Of a DNA stretch of 64,000 nt, positions 1 through 7,786 are shown one piece after another (the first letter of the stretch is position 1; each line of letters opens with the position of its first letter). Source of the stretch: Clostridia bacterium (GTDB taxonomy: Bacteria > Bacillota > Clostridia > UMGS1810); the NCBI GenBank assembly GCA_017481205.1, contig JAFUPN010000023.1, positions 1 through 64,000 on the forward strand. The letters are read 5' to 3'. Under the pieces are notes generated by a model, which saw only the letters and a program-made list of their open reading frames with translations, ran no database searches and was not told the origin of the DNA. Both the position numbers and the translations under genes were made by a program.

Positions 1-62
1 CCGACTACAAGAGATGTAAGCACAACACCGACAACGAAACCTTTTAATTTTTCTTTAAGCAT
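1..62 (-). CDS. N-terminus of a secreted or membrane protein (partial)
   Basis: The reverse strand has an ATG at 62 preceded by GAGGTC about 9 nt upstream. It encodes 20 residues (MLKEKLKGFVVGVVLTSLVV...) before running off the window. A short Lys-rich stretch followed by a hydrophobic run is what a signal peptide or first membrane helix looks like. Nothing about the mature protein can be seen. It is transcribed divergently from the small gene at 209. Confidence 0.6.
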   Translation of the reverse strand, partial: MLKEKLKGFVVGVVLTSLVV

Positions 63-208
63 AATTTATGACCTCATTTCATAATTTTTTCTTTTATTAT
101 ATCACACAACTGCATTTTAGTCAATACAAAATGAATATATTTATAATATGTTTATAATATATCTTTTCAAATATAAAGATAATATAATTATATTAAGGAG
201 TGAATATA

Positions 209-391
209 ATGGCTAAGACAGTTATAAAGATAAATAAAAAGGGCGATGACGGATACAAAGTGATTTCTGTCCGTATCAAAGAAGGCACTTTGCAAAAAAT
301 AGACGATTTATCACAGAAAAGCAACCGTTCAAGAAATGAACTGATAAATATAATACTTGAAAACTCTGTTGATGATGTAGAAATAAACTAA
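209..391 (+). CDS. Small ribbon-helix-helix (Arc/CopG-like) DNA-binding protein
   Basis: This 60-residue protein has the ribbon-helix-helix layout: a beta strand (YKVISVRIKEGTLQKID), then two helices with the turn SQKSNRSRNELINIIL. Such proteins bind operators as dimers and usually regulate plasmids, toxin-antitoxin pairs or mobile elements. The start is the ATG at 209, placed 8 nt after AAGGAG (195-200); a GTG at 200 overlaps the ribosome site and is unlikely. It is followed by a clear terminator and then a Toprim-like gene, so it probably belongs to leftover mobile-element DNA. The target is unknown. Confidence 0.75.
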   Translation: MAKTVIKINKKGDDGYKVISVRIKEGTLQKIDDLSQKSNRSRNELINIILENSVDDVEIN

Positions 392-443
392 ATAATTATT
401 ATTTTAATAATTTCAAATGAAAAAATTATATATTTAATTATTT

Positions 444-476
444 GACTGCACAAAATGGCTTGTGCGGTCTTTTTTT
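444..476 (+). terminator. Rho-independent terminator after the RHH gene
   Basis: A stem GACtGCACAA / TTGTGCgGTC around the loop AATGGC is followed by seven T. It ends the transcript of the small RHH gene. Confidence 0.85.
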
Positions 477-626
477 GTCCTCCGACACTTTCAAATTATA
501 AAGTAATACAAAAAAAGCATACCTTAAAAAAGGTTGATGTATTAACCTCAACAGGTCAAGCCTGTTGGCGTTCATTACATTCACTAATCAGACCAATAAA
601 AAATAAAACACAGGAGGACTACACAA

Positions 627-1709
627 ATGATAGACCAAAAATTATTAAAAAGAACACTTGAAAACAGATTTACTCTTAAATACACAACCAAAGCAGAAAT
701 TGAAAAAATCTCCAAGGCAAACTTTATACTGTTTCTTTTTTGGTTAGATAAAGATAATTTAACCTTTGAACACGGTCATTATCGTTTTTCTAAAAATAAA
801 AAAATAACCATATATGAAGAAATGGGATATGACCACTACACAGGGGATAACTACCCACCAATTTACTTTTTAGAGTGCTTTATGGAGTTTTCGTTTAAAC
901 AAGCACTATATCTATTAAAGCACTTTTATTACAAGGTATCAAGGCAAATGGTTGAAAGAGAGTTATATGCTACCTTTGGAACAACTAAAACAAGTGAAGA
1001 TAACCAACCAAAAGCAGACCTACAATATATAATAAAAGAAAACCTATTAACCCACACAGACCAAAGCAAACGAAACACCGCTTTCAAGGGATTATATGGA
1101 TATTTAACCCAAAGGGGTTTAGAAAGGTTTGTAATTCAAAATATGGTTAATCAAAACTGGCTTATGATGAATGAAAGTTATAATATGTGTTTCATCACTT
1201 ATGAAAATATAGAAACCAAGGATAAAGTAATAGGAATTACTCAAAAAGGAACACTAACAGGAAATGATTTTAAACAAAATAATACAAGGGACAGACACGC
1301 AGGCTTTTTATATGCTCCAAAGAACATAACTGCACCTGACACACTCTTTATTTTTGAAAGTTGTCTTGATTTGATTTCGTTTCAGCAGTTAATTTGGCTA
1401 AACAAAATTAAAGCACCCGAAAATCATATAAGCATTTCATTAAATGGGTGTAGCAACAGAAAATACATATATAAGACATTGGAACAATATCCAAGCATAA
1501 AAAATGTTTTTGTTTGTCTTGATAATGATGTAGCAGGTATTAAATCTACTAAAATCATACAAAGACAGTTATTATTTGAAATCTATGACCTACGCCCTGT
1601 TTTAAGAGATTTAACTGCATTAAATGGTTATATACTCATTAAAGATTGGAATGAAGCCTTAAAATTAACCGATAAAATAAACATTGACCTAAACACTTAT
1701 TTAGAATAA
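627..1709 (+). CDS. Toprim/DUF3991-like mobile-element protein
   Basis: The 360-residue protein is read from an ATG 9 nt after AGGAGG. Its N-terminal half contains an aromatic-rich segment (FILFLFWLDKDNLTFEHGHYRF) and a conserved-looking AFKGLYGYLTQRGL motif (about residues 149-162). The C-terminal half looks like a Toprim fold: the acidic strand LFIFESCLDLISF (about 240-252) and VFVCLDNDVAG (about 293-303) resemble the E and DxD elements. DUF3991/Toprim proteins are typical of conjugative plasmids and integrative elements, where they sit near mobilisation or primase genes. No relaxase or integrase lies beside it here, so this is probably an isolated remnant, though the reading frame is intact. 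Catalytic activity is uncertain because the Toprim motifs are assigned by eye. Confidence 0.6.
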   Translation: MIDQKLLKRTLENRFTLKYTTKAEIEKISKANFILFLFWLDKDNLTFEHGHYRFSKNKKITIYEEMGYDHYTGDNYPPIYFLECFMEFSFKQALYLLKHFYYKVSRQMVERELYATFGTTKTSEDNQPKADLQYIIKENLLTHTDQSKRNTAFKGLYGYLTQRGLERFVIQNMVNQNWLMMNESYNMCFITYENIETKDKVIGITQKGTLTGNDFKQNNTRDRHAGFLYAPKNITAPDTLFIFESCLDLISFQQLIWLNKIKAPENHISISLNGCSNRKYIYKTLEQYPSIKNVFVCLDNDVAGIKSTKIIQRQLLFEIYDLRPVLRDLTALNGYILIKDWNEALKLTDKINIDLNTYLE

Positions 1710-2028
1710 GACCACAAGCAGAATTATATATTATAATGTAGTCATAAAGACTACACCCCGTATATTTTCTAATTTGGTTAATCAAATAACAGGGAAAGAA
1801 TAAGAAAGGGCAGAAACGAAAAAGGTTAAAGGCTATCTGCGAAAATGCAGATAGCCTTTTTGACAGTTAATTTGACAGTAAATATAAGAAAAAACAAGCA
1901 AAAATAAGGGGAAATAAGAAGAAACGCATAAAATAAGAAAACTGCTTAAATCCCTTGAAATAGGCAGTTTTCAAGTAGTTTTAATAAGAACACTTAAAAC
2001 TTAACAAATGGTTTAGATGCCACAAATT
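1710..2028. other. Gene-free stretch with hairpins after the Toprim gene
   Basis: No convincing gene is seen. There is a small hairpin GTAGTC-ataaa-GACTAC at 1738-1754, the terminator described separately, a tandem TTTGACAGT/TTTGACAGT at about 1859-1880, and a stem AAAACTGC...GCAGTTTT near 1937-1972. The tandem TTGACAGT could be the decayed end of a recombinase gene or an integration site, but this cannot be shown. Confidence 0.4.
1828..1862 (+). terminator. Rho-independent terminator after the Toprim gene
   Basis: A 13-bp perfect stem AAAGGCTATCTGC / GCAGATAGCCTTT with loop GAAAAT is followed by a T run. It lies about 120 nt after the stop codon of the Toprim-like gene. Confidence 0.85.
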
Positions 2029-2227
2029 CTTGTGAAGTTTTGAACATTCGTTCAAAGTGAAGTTGCATACGCAGTGAAGTTTTTGTTTTCACAAAAGTGA
2101 AGTTAAGTTTGCCACTTCGCCATCAAGCGAAACTTCACTTACGTAGTAAACTTCACTATCGCAAGATAACTTCACTTGCCGTAAGGCAAACTTAGTTGAT
2201 TTCATCTTCGATGAAATCATTATATCA
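2029..2227. repeat. Multi-hairpin element A (AGTGAAGTT / AACTTCACT type)
   Basis: The left half carries about five copies of GTGAAGTT and the right half about four copies of the reverse complement AACTTCAC. Between copies lie different mini-palindromes, for example TGAACattcGTTCA, TTTGttttcaCAAA, ATCgcaaGAT and GCCgtaaGGC. The right end is the hairpin GATTTCAtcttcgaTGAAATC followed by ATTATATCA, the same end as element B at 34.5 kb. The whole can fold as a long arm with side hairpins. It has no open reading frame and is most simply a non-autonomous mobile or structured repeat. Confidence 0.75.
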
Positions 2228-2321
2228 TAAATTATTTCAATTTACAATACAAAAAGCGGGACAGCAAAGCGCCATCCCGCAGCATATAATTGAGAAAATA
2301 CGAAAGCATTTTTACTTTAAC

Positions 2322-2440
2322 TTTTGCCATAGGCAAAAATTTCACAATTTGCCAATTAAATTATTTCACATCGGCTAAGCCGATATTGCACCGACCGAAG
2401 GTCGATTTCACTGACAATATTGCCAAGAGGCAATATTGTC
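2322..2440. repeat. Multi-hairpin element D (half element, TTTCAC type)
   Basis: Copies of ATTTCAC or ATTGCAC alternate with mini-hairpins: TTGCCataGGCAA, ATCGGCtaaGCCGAT, CGACCgaaGGTCG and a long TGACAATATTGCC/GGCAATATTGTC stem. Only one orientation of the short repeat is seen, so this looks like half of an element. Its last hairpin stops directly at the TGA of uxuB, so the insertion sits flush with the gene end and may also serve as its terminator. Confidence 0.6.
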
Positions 2441-3292
2441 TCACACTCCGCTATACGCAGAAAATCCACCGTCAACAGGCACAACAACACCGTTAACAAA
2501 GCCGGAAGCCTTGGGCTCAAGAAGCCATAGAAGTGTGCCTAAGAGCTCCTCGGGTGTACCGAAGCGATCCATGGGAGTCTGAGAAAGAATCTTCTGTGAA
2601 CGTGCAGTATAATTGCCGTTTTCATCAAAGAGCAAAGCATGGTTCTGCTGGGTGTGGAAAAATCCGGGAGCAATGGCATTTACTCTGATACCAACCTTTG
2701 AGAAATGCACTGCAAGCCACTGGGTGAAGTTTGATATAGCAGCCTTTGCACCGCTGTATGCCGGAATTCTGGTAAGAGGAGTAAAAGCATTCATGGATGA
2801 AATATTGATGATAACAGCATCCTCTCTGTCCTTAAGATCCATTGCAAAAACCTGTGTGGGCAGGAGTGTGCCAAGGAAATTGAGGTTAAACACAAAACCT
2901 ACACCGGCAGGGTCAAGGTCAAAAAAGGTCTTTACATCTTCATCCTCAAGGTCTGCAGGGTCAAAATAATCCTTAGTTGTGGTGCCCTTGGTGTTGTTGC
3001 CGCCGGCACCGTTTATAAGAATATCAACGGGGCCGAAGGCGTCGTTGATAACTTTTTTTGCGCTTTCAAGACTTTCTTTTTCAAGAACATTGGCAGAAAT
3101 GCCGATAGCCTTGCCGCCATCTGTTTTAATAGCGTCTGCAACACGTTCTGCAGCCTCGCCGTTAAGGTCGAGGATTGCTACAGAAGCGCCTGATGCTGCA
3201 ATAGCCTTGGCAAATTCGGAGCACAGAACTCCGCCGCCGCCTGTAACAACAGCAGTTTTGCCTGATAAATCTATGTTCAATGGTAAATTCAT
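2441..3292 (-). CDS. uxuB: SDR-type D-mannonate oxidoreductase (fructuronate reductase)
   Basis: This classical short-chain dehydrogenase/reductase has 283 residues. It has the nucleotide-binding TGGGGVLCSEFA loop (residues 17-28), NGAGG (94-98), catalytic Ser165/166 in NISSM, and the Tyr179-x3-Lys183 pair in YSGAKAA. SDR enzymes next to mannonate dehydratase in Firmicutes interconvert D-fructuronate and D-mannonate with NAD(H), in the cytoplasm, as part of glucuronate breakdown. The gene starts 4 nt after uxuA ends, with its GGAGGG ribosome site inside the uxuA tail, so the two are translationally close. The stop codon abuts a hairpin element. Substrate is inferred mainly from the neighbour; a related 2-deoxy-gluconate dehydrogenase is the alternative. 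Confidence 0.85.
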   Translation of the reverse strand: MNLPLNIDLSGKTAVVTGGGGVLCSEFAKAIAASGASVAILDLNGEAAERVADAIKTDGGKAIGISANVLEKESLESAKKVINDAFGPVDILINGAGGNNTKGTTTKDYFDPADLEDEDVKTFFDLDPAGVGFVFNLNFLGTLLPTQVFAMDLKDREDAVIINISSMNAFTPLTRIPAYSGAKAAISNFTQWLAVHFSKVGIRVNAIAPGFFHTQQNHALLFDENGNYTARSQKILSQTPMDRFGTPEELLGTLLWLLEPKASGFVNGVVVPVDGGFSAYSGV

Positions 3293-3296
3293 TTGT

Positions 3297-4337
3297 TTAA
3301 CCCTCCATTTTGTCTAATGTTTCCCAGATACCTGCCATATACATAGCACCCAATGCTCTGTCGTACAAGCCGTAACCGGGTTTTCCTGTCTCACCCCATA
3401 TCATTCTGCCATGATCGGGACGGAGATATCCCTTAAAGCCTGTGTCATGATATGCCTTGAGGATCTCCACCACATCCAGAGAACCGCAGGAGGACAGGTG
3501 ACCACTCTCTTCAAAAGAGCCGTCCTCAAGTATTTTTATATTGCGCACATGAGCAAAGTGTATACGTCCCATAGCGCCGTATTTTCTTACCATTGCAGTA
3601 TAGTCGTTGAAAGTTGCACAACCAAGACTTCCGCTGCAAAGGGTAAGTCCATGGTGTGCATCATCATAAAGTGCAAGGAATCTGTCTATATTTGCCTCGT
3701 TTGTAATAATACGCGGAATACCGAATATTGACCATGGCGGATCATCCGGATGTATCGCCATATTTACATCACATTCTGCAGCTACGGGTATAATCTCCTT
3801 GATAAAGTGAGCAAGATTCTTCCAAAGACCTTCTTCTCCGATTTCCTTATATGCATTTACAAGACCGCTTATTTCATCCGGTGAGTATGATGCATCCCAT
3901 CCGGGAAGAGTCATCTTGGTAGGGTCCATCTTATCCACGTCTTCCTTGTAATAAACCAGTGCATTTGAGCCATCGGGCAATGGCTGATCAAGACGTGAAC
4001 GTGTCCAGTCAAACACCGGCATAAAGTTGTAGCAGATACATTTCACACCTGCTTTTGCAAGACGACGGATGTTTTCCTTATAGTTTTCAATATACAGGTC
4101 GCAGTTTCCTCTGCCAAGCTTTATGTCCTCATGAACAGGCACGCTTTCGATAACTTCCATTTCAAGCCCCTTGGCATTGATTTCTGCTTTCATTTTGTCT
4201 ATTTCCTCCTGAGGCCATACTTCACCTGCAGGCACCGAATATACAGCAGTTACAACACCGGTCATACATGGAATTTGTCTGATATTATCCAGCGTAACCG
4301 GATCGTCATTGCCGTACCAGCGAAATGTCATTTTCAT
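3297..4337 (-). CDS. uxuA: D-mannonate dehydratase UxuA
   Basis: This 346-residue protein has the full family length and begins MKMTFRWYGNDDPVTLDNIRQ, a sequence typical of UxuA. It removes water from D-mannonate to give 2-keto-3-deoxy-D-gluconate, the committed step of hexuronate catabolism; the enzyme is a metal-dependent TIM barrel. Conserved segments include VIESVPVHEDIK, CYNFMPVFDWTR, AIHPDDPPW and LRPDHGRMIWGE, which carry the His, Cys and Asp residues used for metal binding in the family. The start is well fixed by GGAGG 9 nt upstream. It is the fourth gene of a five-gene minus-strand operon. No kdgK/kdgA is in the window, so the product must be handled elsewhere. Confidence 0.95.
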   Translation of the reverse strand: MKMTFRWYGNDDPVTLDNIRQIPCMTGVVTAVYSVPAGEVWPQEEIDKMKAEINAKGLEMEVIESVPVHEDIKLGRGNCDLYIENYKENIRRLAKAGVKCICYNFMPVFDWTRSRLDQPLPDGSNALVYYKEDVDKMDPTKMTLPGWDASYSPDEISGLVNAYKEIGEEGLWKNLAHFIKEIIPVAAECDVNMAIHPDDPPWSIFGIPRIITNEANIDRFLALYDDAHHGLTLCSGSLGCATFNDYTAMVRKYGAMGRIHFAHVRNIKILEDGSFEESGHLSSCGSLDVVEILKAYHDTGFKGYLRPDHGRMIWGETGKPGYGLYDRALGAMYMAGIWETLDKMEG

Positions 4338-4354
4338 AGGAAATTCCTCCTTAA

Positions 4355-5350
4355 TTAATCAGTTAATCCTTTTTCATACATAGAGAACACGAGATTCATA
4401 GCCTCTTCGGCATCGTGAATATCCGTGTAGGGCTGTCTGTTGCCCTCAAGGCTTGCATAAAAAGCATCTATAACACCTTCATGACCTCTGCCCCAGTATG
4501 CCTTGCCCACAACTGCCTTGTTGTCACGCTCAATTATGTCGATATCATCGCCGCATATGCGGTAGAGCGCACCGTCAGCATACCTGAGAAGCATTTTTTC
4601 AAACTGCAGTTCAAGGTAGAAGGGAGAGTCACAGGAATGGCAGTTGGTGGCATTGAACACACCGTAAATACCGCTTTTGTATCTGATGAGTGCATTCGCT
4701 GTATCCTCAACCTCAATATTAGTAACCTTCCAGTGAGATATATTTGACTTTATGCTTTCAACCTCTCCGCCAAAATACACCATAAGATCAAGAAGATGCA
4801 CTGCTTGATTTATAAGCAAGCCGCCGCCCTCTGTCGCCCATTTACCGCGCCATTCGTCCTGGTCGTAATAGGCTTCGTCTCTGTGCCAGGACAGTGTTGC
4901 AATAATGCCCCTGAGACTGCCGGCAGACTCGTCATTAAGCAGAATATCACGCATTTTGCACACGCAGGCATTGGTGCGGTTCTGAAGCATGATGCACATT
5001 TCTCCCCTGCAATCCGGGCTGTCGGCATATTTCATAAGCTCCTGCATTTCTTCCCTGTTCATGGCAACGGGCTTTTCCAGGACAACATGCTTGCCCGACT
5101 TAAGAGCCTTCAGCGCCATGTCCTTGTGAAGATAGTGAGGAGTGCATATATGAATAACGTCTATTGCATCATCCTTCAGCATCCCGTCAAAATCATTATA
5201 CAGCCTGCAGCCGTATTTATCGGTACATTTTTTGGCTCTGGCAGAATCAATTTCGCACAGGGCATAGAGATTTGCATTTTCTGTATTTGAAATAGCGTTG
5301 GCATGAACGGGACCTATGGCACCATAGCCAACTATACATGCATTTTTCAT
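4355..5350 (-). CDS. Gfo/Idh/MocA family sugar oxidoreductase (first)
   Basis: The 331-residue protein has an N-terminal Rossmann domain (VGYGAIGPVHANAI, residues 7-20) and the family signature EKPVAMN with the catalytic-type Lys93, followed by the C-terminal alpha/beta substrate domain (SWHRDEAYYDQDEWRGKW; GGGLLINQAVHLLDLM). Such enzymes oxidise or reduce a sugar ring carbon with NAD(P). The chosen ATG at 5350 has AAAGGTGAC upstream; an in-frame upstream ATG at 5386 lacks a ribosome site. It lies between uxuA and a second family member, separated from the latter by a 250-nt spacer holding two near-identical hairpins. The substrate is unknown; a sugar or uronate derivative feeding UxuA/UxuB is the likely class. 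Confidence 0.85.
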   Translation of the reverse strand: MKNACIVGYGAIGPVHANAISNTENANLYALCEIDSARAKKCTDKYGCRLYNDFDGMLKDDAIDVIHICTPHYLHKDMALKALKSGKHVVLEKPVAMNREEMQELMKYADSPDCRGEMCIMLQNRTNACVCKMRDILLNDESAGSLRGIIATLSWHRDEAYYDQDEWRGKWATEGGGLLINQAVHLLDLMVYFGGEVESIKSNISHWKVTNIEVEDTANALIRYKSGIYGVFNATNCHSCDSPFYLELQFEKMLLRYADGALYRICGDDIDIIERDNKAVVGKAYWGRGHEGVIDAFYASLEGNRQPYTDIHDAEEAMNLVFSMYEKGLTD

Positions 5351-5406
5351 AGTATTGTCACCTTTATATAATGTGTTAACTTTCAAATTTTCAAATGATC
5401 ATTTAA

Positions 5407-5590
5407 GCGAAGGCTGAGTGTATGTTGTCAAAAAACCTTAGCAGAAGTTTAATGCGTGTTTTTTGATAACATATACTCTGCCGGAGCGGCTTTACCGCCC
5501 ATGCCCCGGCGAAGGCTGAGTGTGTGTTGCAAAAAAAACCTTAGCAGCAGTTTAATGCGTGTTTTTTGATAACATATACTCTGCCGGAGC
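5407..5590. repeat. Tandem duplicate of an 81-bp long-stem hairpin
   Basis: Two near-identical units, 5407-5487 and 5509-5590, each begin GCGAAGGCTGAGTGT and end ACTCTGCCGGAGC. Within each unit AGTGTATGTTGTCAAAAAAC pairs with GTTTTTTGATAACATATACT, a stem of about 20 bp around a loop containing CTTAGCAG. A 21-nt spacer (GGCTTTACCGCC...) separates them. They sit in the operon between the two oxidoreductase genes. They may work as a processing or attenuation site that sets different expression upstream and downstream, or they may be insertions. Confidence 0.75.
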
Positions 5591-5603
5591 AGGTCAACAC
5601 AAA

Positions 5604-6773
5604 TTAATATGTGCCTGATGTATCTGTAGTTCTCTGTACAACATTCTTAACAACCTTTGAATTTTTAATCTTATCCTGAAGGATGTTATAGAACTCCTCA
5701 TGGGGGAAGTTGTTGCAGTCTGCCCAGCCGCCTGTCCATGCACTGTAGTGGATGGCATTGGAGATAGTAAGACCATTTACACCTTCATATCCCGGAGCAA
5801 TGAGCTCGCCACCCTGGATAAGCACCTTAGCAACATTGCGGAAAATATCAACATGCTGAACATTCTCCTGCTCCTTAACGGGAATTTCACAGTTCCAATA
5901 TTCGGGACTTCCGAAAATGCCGTCAAAGGTCTTGTTGAATTCACGCTCGGAAACAGTATTTCTCTTGAAATAAATTTTTTCGTTTTCAACCACAACACGA
6001 CCCATATCGCAGGCAATTTCCAGTCTGTTTGTTCCGGGAGCCTCACCTGTTGAGGTAATATACACACCTGTCATACCATTGTCGTACTGCATAAATGCCG
6101 TAACATCATCCTCAACCTCGATATCATAATACTTACCGAAGGATACATGAGACATGATTTTGTCAGGCATACCAAAGAGCCACTGCCACAGGTCAAGCTG
6201 ATGGGGATTCTGATTGATAAGAGCTCCGCCGCCCTCGTCCTTCCAGGTTGAACGCCAGCTGCAGCTGTCATGATATGCCTGGGGACGGTACCAGTCGGTG
6301 ATTGTCCACTGTACTCTCTTGATAGTGCCCAGTTCGCCGGAGTCGATAAGCTCCTTAACCTTCTGATAAATAGGACGAGTACGCTGATTGTACATGATTC
6401 CGAAGAGCTTGCCTGATTTTGCAGCTGCCTCATTCATTTCAAGAACCTGCTTTGTATACACGCCTGCAGGCTTTTCGGTAATCACATTAAGACCGTTTTC
6501 AAAAGCGTCAATGGCAATGGTAGGGTGATCATAGTGAGGCACTGCAACAACAACCAGGTCAACCAGGCCGCTTCTGATAAGCTCAGCAGATGTATCAAAG
6601 AAAGCCACATCAGGATATTTCTTAGTCATAACCTCTTTTCTCATTTCTGCAATATCGCAGAGAGCTGTGAGCTTCATACCGGGAACCTTGCCGGCATAAA
6701 TATTTCCCGCATGGGATGAACCCATATTACCGCAGCCGACAATGCCGACTCTTACTTCTTTTAATTTTTCCAT
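5604..6773 (-). CDS. Gfo/Idh/MocA family sugar oxidoreductase (second)
   Basis: This 389-residue member has a Rossmann motif VGIVGCGNMGSSHAGNI (residues 9-25), the EKPAGVY signature with Lys101, and the substrate-domain stretch SWRSTWKDEGGGALINQNPHQLDLWQWL, which holds the usual His/Asp pair. It is only distantly similar to the other member downstream, so the two probably act on different substrates or carbons. The start follows AGAAAGGA by 9 nt and lies 21 nt after the upstream isomerase. In related operons, pairs of Gfo/Idh enzymes with a TIM-barrel epimerase work through 3-keto sugar intermediates; that role is an inference here. Confidence 0.85.
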   Translation of the reverse strand: MEKLKEVRVGIVGCGNMGSSHAGNIYAGKVPGMKLTALCDIAEMRKEVMTKKYPDVAFFDTSAELIRSGLVDLVVVAVPHYDHPTIAIDAFENGLNVITEKPAGVYTKQVLEMNEAAAKSGKLFGIMYNQRTRPIYQKVKELIDSGELGTIKRVQWTITDWYRPQAYHDSCSWRSTWKDEGGGALINQNPHQLDLWQWLFGMPDKIMSHVSFGKYYDIEVEDDVTAFMQYDNGMTGVYITSTGEAPGTNRLEIACDMGRVVVENEKIYFKRNTVSEREFNKTFDGIFGSPEYWNCEIPVKEQENVQHVDIFRNVAKVLIQGGELIAPGYEGVNGLTISNAIHYSAWTGGWADCNNFPHEEFYNILQDKIKNSKVVKNVVQRTTDTSGTY

Positions 6774-6794
6774 TTTATTAAATCCTTTCTAATT

Positions 6795-7646
6795 TTATTT
6801 TACAGAGTTAATGATTTTCATAAGTTCATTGTATGCCAGTGTAAACTTGCTTGAATCGGATTTATCAAGACTGAGCATTTCGTCGCCCACCTCAAGCTCT
6901 GCCAGACCTTCAAAGGCACCAAGATGAGGCTCTAAGCTGAAAAATCCGCTGTAGTTCATATCGAACAGTGCCTGTACAAGCTCCGGCACATGACCTGCTC
7001 CGTGACCTGCGGGAACAACTGAGCAGTCCTCAAGAGCATCCTTGATATGCATATATTCAATATAGGACCTGAGCATATCAAATGCCTCGGGGTATGTAAC
7101 CTGACCGCACTGAACAAAGTTTGCAGGGTCAAACACACATCTGAGCGCAGGAGAATTAACTGTTGTAACCACATCAAGACAACGGCTTGCTATGTCGCCG
7201 TAAATGTCCTTTTCGTTTTCATGAAGCAGCATGACTCCTTCCTTTTCTGCCAAGTCAGCCATAGCCTTCATGCGGCGCATAACATCCTCGCGATAGTCGG
7301 AGGGATGCTCTCCCTTGGGGATAAAGAAAGAGAAAATCCTGATATATTTTGTACCGAGAATTTTTGCAATCTCAATTGTATGAGCCAGTTTTTCAAGATG
7401 AGGCTCAAAGGGGTCGTTAATGCCGATTTTGCCGATAGGAGAACCGATGGATGAAGCCTTGATTCCGTATTTATCCATGGTAGCTTTAAGCTCGTGAGCT
7501 TCAGCAACGGTAAGATCAGAAATATTGGTGCCGCTGATACCTCTGGGCTCGAAGTATTCAATACCCAGCTTGTTGAGATGCTCAAACTGCTTTATAATGT
7601 CCGGATCAATCTCGTCGGAAAAACCGGTAATATTGTATTTAAGCAT
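6795..7646 (-). CDS. Sugar phosphate isomerase/epimerase family TIM-barrel protein
   Basis: The protein has 283 residues with a xylose-isomerase-like (AP-endonuclease family 2) fold. Visible markers are GFSDEIDPDIIKQFEHLNKLGIEYFEPRG at the start, LLHENEKDIYG (metal-binding Glu), RCVFDPANFVQ and YMHIKDAL, FSLEPHLG (metal-binding His, Asp, Glu). It is the first gene of the operon, with a strong GGAGG site. Members epimerise, isomerise or cleave keto sugars or inositol derivatives. Together with the two oxidoreductases it suggests that an unusual sugar or uronoside is converted into the UxuA/UxuB pathway. The exact reaction cannot be read from sequence. Confidence 0.85.
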   Translation of the reverse strand: MLKYNITGFSDEIDPDIIKQFEHLNKLGIEYFEPRGISGTNISDLTVAEAHELKATMDKYGIKASSIGSPIGKIGINDPFEPHLEKLAHTIEIAKILGTKYIRIFSFFIPKGEHPSDYREDVMRRMKAMADLAEKEGVMLLHENEKDIYGDIASRCLDVVTTVNSPALRCVFDPANFVQCGQVTYPEAFDMLRSYIEYMHIKDALEDCSVVPAGHGAGHVPELVQALFDMNYSGFFSLEPHLGAFEGLAELEVGDEMLSLDKSDSSKFTLAYNELMKIINSVK

Positions 7647-7677
7647 GATTATACCTCCAGTATATATATTTGCTTAC

Positions 7678-7706
7678 ATTATACATCAAATTTTAAAAGG
7701 TTTCTA
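7678..7706 (-). promoter_or_regulatory. Candidate promoter of the uxu operon
   Basis: A perfect TATAAT (7678-7683 on the minus strand) has a poor -35 (TAGAAA) 17 nt upstream. A weak -35 fits a promoter that needs an activator, and the divergent AraC-type gene is the obvious candidate. Confidence 0.5.
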
Positions 7707-7726
7707 CTTATTTTTTGATAAAAACA

Positions 7727-7755
7727 TTGCAAATATTGCTATTTTATGATAAAAT
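7727..7755 (+). promoter_or_regulatory. Candidate promoter of the AraC-type regulator
   Basis: TTGCAA at 7727-7732 and TAAAAT at 7750-7755 are spaced by 17 nt, with the gene start at 7787. The 140-bp intergenic region is shared with the divergent uxu operon. Confidence 0.5.
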
Positions 7756-7786
7756 ATCTCTATCAGAATTAAAAGGTAGTGAAAAG

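Noticed and set aside
455..661. Open frame on the plus strand starting at 455
   Set aside because: Its start lies inside the terminator stem of the RHH gene and it has no ribosome site; it overlaps the real start of the Toprim-like gene.
2041..2056. LexA-like box TGAACATTCGTTCA
   Set aside because: It is one of many unlike mini-hairpins of repeat element A and is not upstream of any gene, so an SOS operator is unlikely.
2029..2227. CRISPR-like regular spacing of GTGAAGTT words
   Set aside because: The repeated word is only 8-9 nt, inverts halfway, and the gaps are palindromes rather than unique spacers; there are no cas genes.
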